Shown here: in pieces, positions 18,925 through 26,707 of the stretch | How positions within the stretch are numbered: position 1 is the stretch's first letter | How the letters are laid out: every line of letters begins with the position of its first letter | Origin: [Clostridium] viride DSM 6836 | GTDB taxonomy: Bacteria > Bacillota > Clostridia > Oscillospirales > Oscillospiraceae | Assembly (NCBI GenBank): GCA_000620945.1 | Contig: JHZO01000006.1 | Span: forward strand, 239,079 to 303,078 | Reading direction: 5' to 3' | Length of the DNA: 64,000 nucleotides | Notes under the pieces: generated by a model | Told to the model about the DNA's origin: nothing | Seen by the model: the letters and a program-made list of their open reading frames with translations, nothing else | Databases searched by the model: none | Translations under genes and position numbers: made by a program

Positions 18925-19224
18925 ATGACAATCATACAACGGTTTCCCATGGAGGGAACGGACTATCATCCCTTGCAAAGCCAGAGCCATCGGCAGGAAT
19001 GTTGGCTAGAGGGTTATGTTGCTGTACCCGAGCATCTTGTGGATGTGGCGTTTGCCTGCAAAGGCTATTGTGATCTCCAAGTTCAGGACCAAGTGGTCGT
19101 GAACCTGGTTCCAAAGGAGCCTCCAGGGACAGAGCCTACGGAGCCGACGGCAGAGGAAGACCGGGACAGCTTACTGATCGATGTGTTGTATCGGGTGACG
19201 CTGTTGGAATTGGGGGTGATTTGA
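18925..19224 (+). CDS. Small tail-cassette protein, unknown
   Basis: 99 residues from ATG 18925 behind AGGAGGG. The N-terminal half has aromatic and His-rich text (MEGTDYHPLQSQSHRQECW), the middle is an acidic proline/threonine linker (EPPGTEPTEPT) and the end is helical. Size and place between a fibre-like and an XkdX-like protein match small tail-end proteins of phages. 14 nt after the first cassette gene and overlapping the next by one base (TGATG). Confidence 0.55.
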   Translation: MTIIQRFPMEGTDYHPLQSQSHRQECWLEGYVAVPEHLVDVAFACKGYCDLQVQDQVVVNLVPKEPPGTEPTEPTAEEDRDSLLIDVLYRVTLLELGVI

Positions 19225-19364
19225 TGCTGGTTCGAACCTTAAAGCGGATGATGGAACGTGGGCAAGTTGAGGGCATGCAAGAGAAGTTGGATATCTTTTT
19301 CGCCGCCGATAAGATTACCATTCAGGAGTACAAGGAACTAACGGATCTTCTTCTGGGAGCGTAG
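19224..19364 (+). CDS. XkdX-like small protein
   Basis: 46 residues. The C-terminal text DKITIQEYKELTD resembles the short XkdX family found at the end of Gram-positive tail modules (pattern GKITxEEYKEIT). It starts at the ATG that shares its A with the previous stop. Ends right before a strong terminator, so the three genes form a closed unit with no capsid, terminase or integrase. Confidence 0.5.
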   Translation: MLVRTLKRMMERGQVEGMQEKLDIFFAADKITIQEYKELTDLLLGA

Positions 19365-19399
19365 TAAAAGACCCCGCTGCGGTGCAGTGGGGTCTTTTA
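19365..19399. terminator. Bidirectional terminator after the tail-like cassette
   Basis: TAAAAGACCCC (19365-19375) pairs perfectly with GGGGTCTTTTA (19389-19399). Confidence 0.85.
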
Positions 19400-19400
19400 C

Positions 19401-20672
19401 TTACGAAATGAGCGCGGCGGCGGCCGCTCCTTGCAGAATCAGATCGGGGGAATGGTGCAGGGTGAGGAAATACCCTCGCTTCTTCTGCAATTCCGCATTC
19501 TGCAGGGTAGAAAAGCGCGAAGCCATGGCGGGATGAGAAAAGGCCTCACCACCAAGTGCAACGCAAAGGGGGGACTCAGGATCACGTCCGGCACCCGTAA
19601 GCTGAAGAAGGGCCAGTAAATTGGAAAGAATGAGACGGTTGGCCCGATGCAAAACGGCCTCCCCCACAGCAAGGGCAAGCTCTAGATCCTTGGGGTCGTG
19701 CTTGCAAAACTCGGCTAAGGTGTTGCTGCCATTGGGTTCCTCCAAGAATTGCAGGAGCGTTGCCAGGGGGAGCTTTCGCAGGGAAAGAAACTCCCGTCCA
19801 CACATGAAGGTAAGAAGGCTATCTTCTGCGGCCTTGATCATAGCAAAGCGGTACTGCTCGCCCAAATAGCGCGTGGAAAGCATTTTATCCAGCAAATCTT
19901 CGCCGGGATACCGGGAGTCGCGATCCATGGTGAGGTCAACGGCTCCGAAGGGAACGCCTTGGAAGGAACCTGCGTTGCAGTCCAGCAGACGCAACTGGTT
20001 TTCCCCGCTTTTCAGCTTAAGAATCGCGGTTTTGGGAAGGGCGAACCCACTGTTAAAGCTTTCATCCCAGTAGAGACTGAGGTAACGCTTGGCCGAAACG
20101 GTGGCTACGGCACCTAAGTGGGCGGCGCTGACGGAGCCAAGCACGCAAACCGAACCGGCAAACCCACGTGAGCGAAGTTCCTGGGTGAGTGCAGCGCGCA
20201 GGTCAAAGCCTTCCCACTCCGATAATCGCAGCTCGGCAGGAGGACGCACAAGGTAGACTTCTCCCGTGGGAGCATACTCCAAAGAAAAGGGAAGTGCAAG
20301 GGCCACTTGACGGCAGGTAGGGAGAAGAGGTTCTAAGAGCTCGGCAACGGCAAAAATTAGGTCAGAAAGTGGAGCGGGATACTCCGCACCAGGGAGAGGG
20401 AAGGCATCCCCCGGGGTAAGCTGGGGGCCTTCTGCAGTAAATTGAAGGGAAGCGGTGCGCAGTTCGCATTCCGTACACGAGGCGACCGCCACCATCTGGT
20501 TTTGAGGTATCGGGCGCGTGGGACAAAGTTCGGTAGGGCGCATGGGAATGGAACTTTGGCCACCGTATAATCCGATTCGCATTTGTGCCAGGCTGACTTG
20601 CGCCATGGTGGGAATGGAAAGGGCATCTGGATGGAGTCCAGAGCGACTCAAGAGGGCAGATAACGCATCCAT
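19401..20672 (-). CDS. Hexokinase-fold protein with degenerate active site
   Basis: 423 residues. The C-terminal half follows the eukaryotic-type hexokinase pattern: DRDSRYPGEDLLDKM then YLGEQYR corresponds to D..S..PG...FEKM.SG.YLGE.R, and LCVALGGEAFSHPAM to the closing VDGSVY.HP. Further left, ALALPFSLEY and LSEWEGFDL match LGFTFSFP and L..WTKGF. The catalytic parts are gone: DLGGTNFR is VASCTECELR, the NDT of the base region is absent, and the second phosphate loop GTGTNA is missing. I infer a pseudokinase or sugar sensor. Own promoter; ribosome site AAAGGAGG. Confidence 0.65.
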   Translation of the reverse strand: MDALSALLSRSGLHPDALSIPTMAQVSLAQMRIGLYGGQSSIPMRPTELCPTRPIPQNQMVAVASCTECELRTASLQFTAEGPQLTPGDAFPLPGAEYPAPLSDLIFAVAELLEPLLPTCRQVALALPFSLEYAPTGEVYLVRPPAELRLSEWEGFDLRAALTQELRSRGFAGSVCVLGSVSAAHLGAVATVSAKRYLSLYWDESFNSGFALPKTAILKLKSGENQLRLLDCNAGSFQGVPFGAVDLTMDRDSRYPGEDLLDKMLSTRYLGEQYRFAMIKAAEDSLLTFMCGREFLSLRKLPLATLLQFLEEPNGSNTLAEFCKHDPKDLELALAVGEAVLHRANRLILSNLLALLQLTGAGRDPESPLCVALGGEAFSHPAMASRFSTLQNAELQKKRGYFLTLHHSPDLILQGAAAAALIS

Positions 20673-20810
20673 TAAAGGTTCCTCCTTTGTACTGATTGTG
20701 TATGGATTGCTTCGCTTCCAACATCAAAGGGGAGCGAAGCAAATTGGATAGGATGAGCCTGAATCTCCAAGCCCGAAATCCAGGCTAAACGGAAAAAATG
20801 TTATAATTTG

Positions 20811-20839
20811 ATTCTAAAAGAAAAATTTTCTACCGTCAA
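20811..20839 (-). promoter_or_regulatory. Promoter for the hexokinase-like gene
   Basis: On the minus strand TTGACG, 17 nt, TAGAAT. It leaves an untranslated leader of roughly 130 nt in which I see no known riboswitch. Confidence 0.65.
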
Positions 20840-20874
20840 GGCTATGCTTTTTTGTGATTTTGTATACGCTCTAG

Positions 20875-20904
20875 TTGACGATATCTTGGATTCTATGATA
20901 CTAT
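20875..20904 (+). promoter_or_regulatory. Promoter for the zinc-ribbon/BIG2 gene
   Basis: TTGACG, 18 nt, TACTAT, ending 61 nt before the start codon. Divergent from the hexokinase-like promoter. Confidence 0.65.
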
Positions 20905-20965
20905 GTGAAGCAAGAAAAAGACAAATGCCCACTTAAGAATCTATACTAGCAAAGGAGGCCGCTGT

Positions 20966-21928
20966 ATGGACACTATGGACAAGACGCAACGATTGAATCG
21001 AACCATACCCTGCGCAAACTGCGGTGAAATGTATTCGATTAGCTATAAGCGCTGTCCCTTCTGCGGTGGTTCCGTGCGGAAGAGACAAGATCCCATTCCC
21101 ACGCCTGCCGCACCAAAAATGACCGCCACATCGCCCATCCCAAAGGAAGTAAAGCAGATGCATGAGCTTCCGGAGGATTTTTCTGCAGATATCGATTGGA
21201 CCCCCGAGCTGGACGACGGATCCCCTAAAATTCCGACCACACGAGGGGGAAAGCGCCTGCAAAAGCAGAGAAGATTCTCGTGGGGGCGCTTGCTTGCCTT
21301 TGTGCTCTCCTTGGTGATTGTAGTTGCTGCAGCCTACATCGTGGTAACCAAGGTCGTGCCTATGGTTCAGGAACGGTTACATAATGATGATTCCTCGCAA
21401 GGAACGCCCTTACCTGCAGAAGGGGAGCCCAAGGAGGAAGCCTCGGGTTCGTTCCGCCTCTTGGATACGAAGGTCACCCTGACCCAGAAGGGTGAATCGA
21501 AACAGCTCACCGCGGTCTACGAGGGCGAAGGAGACATGGGAGACCTAAAGTGGGAAAGTAGCGACACGCAAATCGTTATGGTCTCCGGGGAGGGAAAACT
21601 GACGGCCCTCAGACCCGGCACAGCCACCGTGACTGCCTCCCGGAAGGACGATACCAAAGCCCAGTGTGAAGTCACTTGCCTTTGGGATGACAATGCCTCC
21701 ACAGCAAGTCTTTACCTTAACAAGGTGGACTTTACCATTGGAGCCGGGGAACCCAACGTGACGCTGAAGGTGATCGGAACCAGTGATCCCGTGACCTGGA
21801 GTGTGGAGAATCCCAATGTGGTAAGCGTTTCGGAGACCGGTGTGGTTAAGTACGTCGGAAAAGGAAAAACCAAGGTCATTGCTACCGTCGGAGGACAAAC
21901 GCTGACCTGCGTGGTCTACGGAAAATAA
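20966..21928 (+). CDS. Zinc-ribbon membrane protein with two extracellular BIG2 domains
   Basis: 320 residues. N-terminal zinc ribbon CANC...CPFC (residues 16-35), an acidic/proline linker, one membrane helix (LLAFVLSLVIVVAAAYIVV, ~112-131), then two Ig-like BIG2 repeats: ~165-235 (ending GKLTALRPGTATVTAS) and ~245-320 (ending VVKYVGKGKTKVIATVG). Topology is inferred as cytosolic ribbon and outward Ig domains. AAAGGAGG ribosome site. Function unknown; could sense or bind at the wall. Confidence 0.75.
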   Translation: MDTMDKTQRLNRTIPCANCGEMYSISYKRCPFCGGSVRKRQDPIPTPAAPKMTATSPIPKEVKQMHELPEDFSADIDWTPELDDGSPKIPTTRGGKRLQKQRRFSWGRLLAFVLSLVIVVAAAYIVVTKVVPMVQERLHNDDSSQGTPLPAEGEPKEEASGSFRLLDTKVTLTQKGESKQLTAVYEGEGDMGDLKWESSDTQIVMVSGEGKLTALRPGTATVTASRKDDTKAQCEVTCLWDDNASTASLYLNKVDFTIGAGEPNVTLKVIGTSDPVTWSVENPNVVSVSETGVVKYVGKGKTKVIATVGGQTLTCVVYGK

Positions 21929-21932
21929 GAAG

Positions 21933-21976
21933 AATCCCCTTCTGATCGGTCAAGACCGGTACAGAAGGGGATTTTT
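21933..21976. terminator. Bidirectional terminator after the BIG2 gene
   Basis: AATCCCCTTCTG pairs with CAGAAGGGGATT; the loop holds a second small stem GATCGGTC/GACCGGTA-like, and TTTT follows. Confidence 0.85.
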
Positions 21977-22033
21977 ATGATTAGGGCAATGCATTCCTTG
22001 CCAGGGTAGGCAAGAAAGCAAGCGTAAGGCCGA

Positions 22034-22657
22034 TCAGATGGCTTGGGCCGATTTAAAGGCCTGATCCAAGGTAAGCAGGCGGAAGGAAAAGGGAACCAAT
22101 GCCTTGGCGCTATCATGGCGCAAAAATTCCGGCTTTAAATCGCCCAGTCGTACGCGATCCAAGTTGTCGGCATCTTTTAGCAGACAGGCAAGCCGTCTGG
22201 TTTTTTTCAAGTCAGAGGGCGCATAGAGGGCGATCATTTCTTCCATCTTGTGGTCGGGCTGAGAGTGCGCAGCGACCGCGGCCTTTAGTTCCAGCAGATG
22301 CTCGCCTTCGCAACCGGTCAGATCCTCCAATTGTTCCGCGGATCGAGCGCCATGATCCAAATCCAGGCCATCAAAGTATCGTCCCACATCGTGATAGGAA
22401 CACGCAAGAAGATACTGCTGAAAGAAGGCTTCGGTTATGTTTTCCTGCCAAGCAATGAGGGCAGCCATCAGCATGACCCGATTGATGTGTCCACTTCCAT
22501 GCACCGGACTCTTATACAGGGCTTCGACCTGTAGGTCGGCCAGTGCGTTCCAGAATACGGGATAAAGATTCCAAGCTTTTAAGCCTTCTAACATGGCCGT
22601 ATCCTCGCCCCAGTCGGCTTCTTCTAAGAGGGTTATCACGCGGCGTCTCTCATCCAT
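22034..22657 (-). CDS. HD-domain phosphohydrolase
   Basis: 207 residues from ATG 22657, behind AGGTGA. The metal-binding HD set is complete: H in HGSGHINRV (~residue 53), HD in YHDVGRYFD (~88), H in AAVAAHS (~128) and D in DADNLDRVRLGD (~161). Such proteins hydrolyse phosphate from nucleotides or small metabolites; substrate unknown. Stand-alone gene, convergent with the BIG2 gene. Confidence 0.82.
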   Translation of the reverse strand: MDERRRVITLLEEADWGEDTAMLEGLKAWNLYPVFWNALADLQVEALYKSPVHGSGHINRVMLMAALIAWQENITEAFFQQYLLACSYHDVGRYFDGLDLDHGARSAEQLEDLTGCEGEHLLELKAAVAAHSQPDHKMEEMIALYAPSDLKKTRRLACLLKDADNLDRVRLGDLKPEFLRHDSAKALVPFSFRLLTLDQAFKSAQAI

Positions 22658-22714
22658 GGCAATCACCTATCCTTTATTAACCTGATTCTATCCTACCCAA
22701 AACCCACGCCCATG

Positions 22715-23032
22715 TCAATCGTCCTCGTTTAAAAATGCGGCGGCACCATAACGAAGGCAGCGGCGCAGGCGCGCTTCCCCACGCTTGATGGTGCGAGAAA
22801 TGCTGGATCGATCCAAGCCGAGCCGTTCTCCGATCTCACGCATGTTGAGCCCCTCCTCATAGTAGAGGAGCAAAAGCTCCCGCTGGCGCGGGGTGACGTC
22901 TTCGCGAAGGGCCCGAACTAAGTTCTGTCGCACCTGCCGCAGTTGATTGCTGTTGTCTTCTGCCATCATGCGGGCATAGACGGCCATATCAGCCGCATAG
23001 CGCCCTCCTCTTCTATAACGTGTATTTGCCAT
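22715..23032 (-). CDS. Sigma-70 region-4-like DNA-binding protein
   Basis: 105 residues. C-terminal helix-turn-helix: VTPRQRELLLLYYEEGLNMR then IGERLGLDRSSISRTIKRGE, the classic region-4 pattern. There is no region 2, so it cannot act as a normal sigma factor alone. Basic N-terminus NTRYRRGGRYAADM. Its start overlaps the end of the upstream zinc-ribbon gene by 20 nt. Similar small sigma-like proteins occur in phage late regulators of clostridia; that link is inference. Confidence 0.65.
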   Translation of the reverse strand: MANTRYRRGGRYAADMAVYARMMAEDNSNQLRQVRQNLVRALREDVTPRQRELLLLYYEEGLNMREIGERLGLDRSSISRTIKRGEARLRRCLRYGAAAFLNEDD

Positions 23033-23414
23033 TGCGTCGATATCCCCTTTCGTAGTATCGTTCCGTGAGCGTGGCCAAATCGCGCGCTTCGCGATACAGC
23101 TCTGACAGGATGCGGATGCGATCCTGTAAACGCTCTCGGGTGCTTGCACTGGTGCTTTGCCTTCGCAGGGCTTCCAATTCCTTGATGCGCGTGCGAAGGA
23201 TGAAAGCCTGGGTGCGATAAGCCGGAGACAGTTCTTGTAAGGTCATGGGTCCCTCCTCGTTTGCTTCTTCTCGTTTGGCACAAACCCGGCAGAGGATTTG
23301 ACCGTTTCTGTGAATCGCGCGGTCGTAGGCATACTGCTCCTCCTGGCACGAGTCACACAGGAAGCGTGGTCTATCCTGTTGCCGGTCGCGCAAAGGATGG
23401 TGCCTTAGCTGCAA
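23013..23414 (-). CDS. Zinc-ribbon and coiled-coil small protein, unknown
   Basis: About 133 residues if TTG 23414 is used (behind AGAGGGG). N-terminal zinc ribbon FLCDSCQEEQ...CRVCAKRE (~20-50) and a charged helical C-terminal part (RTRIKELEALRRQ...RLQDRIRILSELYREARDL). The frame stays open to 23456 but that would run into the tRNA promoter. An internal ATG near 23246 (MTLQEL), 5 nt after GGAGGG, could give a separate 77-residue helical product. Overlaps and probably partners the sigma-like gene. Confidence 0.5.
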   Translation of the reverse strand: MQLRHHPLRDRQQDRPRFLCDSCQEEQYAYDRAIHRNGQILCRVCAKREEANEEGPMTLQELSPAYRTQAFILRTRIKELEALRRQSTSASTRERLQDRIRILSELYREARDLATLTERYYERGYRRNGKYTL

Positions 23415-23449
23415 AATCGTAAATTTCCCCTCTTTTCTTAAAAAACCTA

Positions 23450-23478
23450 TTGACAAATGTGTACTGCTCTGATAAACT
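23450..23478 (+). promoter_or_regulatory. Promoter of the tRNA operon
   Basis: TTGACA, 17 nt, TAAACT, 27 nt before tRNA-Thr. Confidence 0.85.
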
Positions 23479-23504
23479 AAACTTCGCTGCGGACGAGAAG
23501 TCGT

Positions 23505-23580
23505 GCTGGTGTAGCTCAGTTGGTAGAGCAGCTGATTTGTAATCAGCAGGTCGGGGGTTCGAGTCCGTCCACCAGCTCCA
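23505..23580 (+). tRNA. tRNA-Thr (anticodon TGT)
   Basis: 76 nt with encoded CCA. Acceptor GCTGGTG/CACCAGC, D-loop TAGCTCAGTTGGTAGAGCA, anticodon stem CTGAT/ATCAG around loop TTGTA with TGT, and T-arm GGGGGTTCGAGTCCGTC. All arms pair. Confidence 0.97.
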
Positions 23581-23600
23581 CAACGAAGCCAATTAAATAT

Positions 23601-23685
23601 GGAGGAGTTCCCGAGTGGCCAAAGGGGGCAGACTGTAAATCTGTTGCGTCTCGCTTCGGTGGTTCGAATCCACCCTCCTCCACCA
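23601..23685 (+). tRNA. tRNA-Tyr (anticodon GTA)
   Basis: 85 nt with encoded CCA and the long variable arm of a class-II bacterial tyrosine tRNA. Acceptor GGAGGAG/CTCCTCC, anticodon loop CTGTAAA, T-arm GGTGGTTCGAATCCACC. Twenty nt after tRNA-Thr, same transcript. Confidence 0.97.
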
Positions 23686-23688
23686 ACG

Positions 23689-23717
23689 CTGACAGCCTAT
23701 GGGCTGTCAGTTTTTTT
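23689..23717 (+). terminator. Terminator of the tRNA operon
   Basis: CTGACAGCC / GGCTGTCAG stem followed by seven T residues. From here to 23846 I see no gene. Confidence 0.9.
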
Positions 23718-23846
23718 GTGCGCTCCTTGCAAACATAGAACATTTGTTCTATTGGAATCCTACCATGGGCCCTTCCATTGGTCAAGCATCGCTGCAAGCA
23801 ACTTACCTCCGCCTGTCCCAGTTTTTGGACAGGTGTACGATGAGAT

Positions 23847-23891
23847 AAAAACAGGCCGAACCCTTGATTGCTAAAGGGTTCGGCCTGTTTT
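23847..23891. terminator. Terminator at the end of the aro operon
   Basis: Long perfect stem AAAACAGGCCGAACCCTT / AAGGGTTCGGCCTGTTTT with a short loop. It lies 24 nt past the aroQ stop in the minus direction. Confidence 0.9.
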
Positions 23892-23914
23892 GCTAAGCGG
23901 GAAACTTAGACGTT

Positions 23915-24349
23915 TCACTCGCTGAGATAGTCTTTTAAATAAGTGATGGCTTGGGCATACCCAGAAAAGCCTTGACCCACAAAGCTTCGAAGGCAAGCCA
24001 TGCCGGCATAGGACACATGGCGAAAGGCCTCCCGCTGGAGTGGATTGGATAGATGCACTTCCACCGCAGGAAGAGAAACGGCTTTCAGGGCATCCAAAAT
24101 GGCGACACTGGTATGGGTATAGGCCGCAGGATTGATGATGATGCCATCAAACCGTCCCAGAGCCTGCTGAATTTCATCCACCAGGACACCTTCGTGGTTG
24201 GACTGCACAATGTGGATGCTGACCCCTGCGGTCATGGCGGATTCCTCGAGATAGCGGCAGAGGGCCGGGTAATCGGCTTTGCCATAGATCTCCGGTTCCC
24301 GCAGACCTAGAAGATTTAGGTTCGGCCCGTTAAGAATGAGTAGTTTCAT
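23915..24349 (-). CDS. aroQ: 3-dehydroquinate dehydratase, type II
   Basis: Converts 3-dehydroquinate to 3-dehydroshikimate. 144 residues, typical for the dodecameric type II enzyme. Signature [16 protein letters not shown] at the N-terminus (with the catalytic Tyr), [12 protein letters not shown] with catalytic Asn/His region, and [17 protein letters not shown] 24349 follows GGAGG; the frame is open far upstream inside aroE-K but without family homology. Last gene of the aro operon, overlapping the fusion gene by 20 nt. Confidence 0.96.
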   Translation of the reverse strand: MKLLILNGPNLNLLGLREPEIYGKADYPALCRYLEESAMTAGVSIHIVQSNHEGVLVDEIQQALGRFDGIIINPAAYTHTSVAILDALKAVSLPAVEVHLSNPLQREAFRHVSYAGMACLRSFVGQGFSGYAQAITYLKDYLSE

Positions 24350-25562
24350 ACACGACCTCCCAAAGGTGTTTGGCGACTTGCTCGGGTGCTGCATCATTGG
24401 CAATGCAAACATCGGCAAAGCGGCGGTAGCGTGGAGCACGTGTTGCGTACATGGCCTCCAAATCGGCCCCTTGGGATAAGGGGCGACCACTTCGATCCAG
24501 TTGCGCAAGCGCCCGTTCCAGAAAGACGATGGTTCCATTCTGGTGGAGGGAGGGATAGTTTTCTTCCCGGGTTACGCAGCCGCCCCCCGTCGCTAGGATG
24601 AGACCAGACTGCCGCCCCAATTCGGAAAGAACCTCCGTTTCGTGCTTTCGAAAGCCCTCCTCTCCTTCTTGGGCAAAGAGATCCGGAATGGAGCAGCCCA
24701 ATTTCGCTTCCAAATAGGCATCCGCGTCCACAAAGGGGCGGCCCAACTGCTGCGAAAGCAAGCGCCCAAGGGTGGATTTTCCGCAACCGGGCATGCCAAT
24801 CAAGATGAGGTTTTGAAGCTCGGCTTGTAAGCTCCGCAGTGCTTGTTGAGGGTTGGCAACCGGCGTTCCAGTGAAGCGTTCCGCTGCTGCCTTGGCTTGG
24901 TAAAGAAGCATAGGAAGTCCCCCAAAGGAGGGAATGCCCAGGGATTCGGCTTGCAGCATGAGGGCCGTCCGAGCAGGGTTATAAATGAGATCAACGACAG
25001 CCTCGCAAGCGGGAAAGCGGCAAAGGTCCACGGGGGACTGTCCGTTGTTCGGGTACATTCCCAGGGGGGTGGTGTTCACCAAGATGGAAGCATCGCTGTG
25101 ACGCTCCAAGTTCCCATAATGGTTCTCGCCCTGACGGGAGATGACCACCACGGATGCTGCACCCGCTTGCTTCAGGACATGACAGACGGTGAGGCTGGCA
25201 CCGCCACTGCCAAGCACCAATACCTTTTTTTCTTGCACCGAAATGCCGCCCTCGGACAGCAGGCACTCAAACCCATAGGCATCGGTATTGTCTCCAAAGA
25301 GGGTACCGTCGGGACGGCGCAGGAGCGTGTTAACACTGCCGATGCTGCGGGCGGTTTCGGATAGGGCTGCACAGTAGGGGATAACCGCGGTTTTATAAGG
25401 TATGGTGACGTTCAGACCGTCAAAGGGGGCGCGCTGCAAAAAGTCTTCCAAGCCATGCTTTGGGATTTCAAAGAGACCATACTCGTAATCTCCCAGCAAG
25501 CGGTGAATGCGGGGGGAATAGCTGTGGGAGAGGGTTTCTCCCAAGAGACCAAACAAGGCCAT
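24330..25562 (-). CDS. Shikimate dehydrogenase-shikimate kinase fusion (AroE-AroK)
   Basis: 410 residues in one frame carrying two consecutive steps. Residues 1-~245: shikimate dehydrogenase, with SHSYSP, NVTIPYK (catalytic Lys), DNTDAYG, GSGGAS and NTTPLGM. Residues ~250-410: shikimate kinase, with Walker [12 protein letters not shown], the DAD shikimate/Mg site and ATGGGCV. Together they take 3-dehydroshikimate to shikimate 3-phosphate. The two domains are normal length, joined by a short linker, so this is a true fusion, not a misread. Its ATG overlaps the pheA stop by one base (TAATG). Confidence 0.93.
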   Translation of the reverse strand: MALFGLLGETLSHSYSPRIHRLLGDYEYGLFEIPKHGLEDFLQRAPFDGLNVTIPYKTAVIPYCAALSETARSIGSVNTLLRRPDGTLFGDNTDAYGFECLLSEGGISVQEKKVLVLGSGGASLTVCHVLKQAGAASVVVISRQGENHYGNLERHSDASILVNTTPLGMYPNNGQSPVDLCRFPACEAVVDLIYNPARTALMLQAESLGIPSFGGLPMLLYQAKAAAERFTGTPVANPQQALRSLQAELQNLILIGMPGCGKSTLGRLLSQQLGRPFVDADAYLEAKLGCSIPDLFAQEGEEGFRKHETEVLSELGRQSGLILATGGGCVTREENYPSLHQNGTIVFLERALAQLDRSGRPLSQGADLEAMYATRAPRYRRFADVCIANDAAPEQVAKHLWEVVYETTHS

Positions 25563-26707
25563 TAAATCACCTCGATATAACTACCCAGATAGCGGAAGTC
25601 TTCGCAAAGCTCTCGCATGCTATCCATCAGCGTGGAAAACTCCTCGGAGTAGACGGAGGTCTCCAAGTCAAAGTAGAACATGAACTCAAAGTCGCGCTCG
25701 GGGAGGGGACGGCTTTCCAATTTATTCAGGTTAATCCCCAATGCTGCAAAGCGGGAGAGAGCACGATGGAGAGAGCCTGGGGTATGGGGCAGGACAAGCA
25801 TAATGCTGGTGCGGTCGGCGCCGGGATAGATTTCCAAATTCTTGGAGATGCAAATGAAACGAGTGTAATTGTTGCTGCGGTCTTGAATGTCGGACTCCAG
25901 ACAATCCAGCTGATACAGCTTGGCGCAGCGATGGGAGGCAATGGCGGCCACGTCCCGCCGATTGGCGGCTTTCACCGCTTCCGCCGCCGCGGCGGTGTTT
26001 TCCACTTGGGTAATCGTGACCGACGGGCCCAAGCTCTCCAGGAAGCCGGCACACTGGGAGAGGGCTTGCTCATGGGAAATGATCTCGCGAATCTCTTCCT
26101 TCTTCACGCCGGGTAGGGTCAAAAGGCTGTGATCTACCTTTAACCGAAGGCTTCGGACAATCTTAAAATCGTACTTCATCATCAGATCATAAATCTTGGT
26201 GACGGAACCCGCGGTGCTGTTTTCCAGCGGAAGCACGCCATAGCGGCAAAACCCACTGTTGATGGCAGAAAAGACCCCTTCAAATGTTTTGAAATAGGAG
26301 ATGGAAGGACGCTGGAACAAGCGTCCCGCCGCCAGCTGGGAATAGGCTCCCTCCACGCCTTGACAGGCTACCGAAGCCGAAGGAGGGAAGAGGGGGGGCG
26401 TGCTGCTTAGTGCCGTTTGAATCTCTTGGTAGAGGGGGGAATGGTTTTTTAAGAGGCTGCTCTGATGTGCTCGGCTTTGCTCAAAGATGAGCTCGTACAA
26501 GCTGTGGACATATTGAGCCAGTTCCGGAGAAACCGCCGCCGTGAGCTGTGCTAATTTTTCCATCTCCCGCTTACGATCCGCAATGGGAAGTCCTTCTTGG
26601 TTTTTCACGTCAGCAATTTTGGCAACCACCGCAAGGCGGTCCTGAAGTAGAGCAACCATTTGGTGATCAATGGCATCAATGTCATTTCGTAAGGTTTCTA
26701 AATTCAT
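25562..26707 (-). CDS. pheA: Bifunctional chorismate mutase / prephenate dehydratase
   Basis: Chorismate to prephenate to phenylpyruvate, the phenylalanine branch. 381 residues: AroQ-type chorismate mutase 1-~90 (LRNDIDAIDHQMVALLQDR), prephenate dehydratase ~110-290 (GVEGAYSQLAA, LPLENSTAGSV, NNYTRFICIS), then an ACT domain ~300-380 with LNKLESRPLP, the phenylalanine-binding signature, predicting feedback inhibition. ATG 26707 has an AAGGAG site; the longer open frame is noise. Overlaps aroC by 4 nt. Confidence 0.95.
   Translation of the reverse strand: MNLETLRNDIDAIDHQMVALLQDRLAVVAKIADVKNQEGLPIADRKREMEKLAQLTAAVSPELAQYVHSLYELIFEQSRAHQSSLLKNHSPLYQEIQTALSSTPPLFPPSASVACQGVEGAYSQLAAGRLFQRPSISYFKTFEGVFSAINSGFCRYGVLPLENSTAGSVTKIYDLMMKYDFKIVRSLRLKVDHSLLTLPGVKKEEIREIISHEQALSQCAGFLESLGPSVTITQVENTAAAAEAVKAANRRDVAAIASHRCAKLYQLDCLESDIQDRSNNYTRFICISKNLEIYPGADRTSIMLVLPHTPGSLHRALSRFAALGINLNKLESRPLPERDFEFMFYFDLETSVYSEEFSTLMDSMRELCEDFRYLGSYIEVI

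Noticed and set aside
18488..19364. A full prophage
   Set aside because: No integrase, terminase, capsid, attachment repeats or lysis genes flank the three small genes.
23456..23592. Open frames overlapping the two tRNA genes
   Set aside because: They arise from tRNA sequence and have no coding signals.
24350..24538. N-terminal extension of AroQ
   Set aside because: It lies inside the AroK coding region in another frame; ATG 24349 has the ribosome site and the family start.
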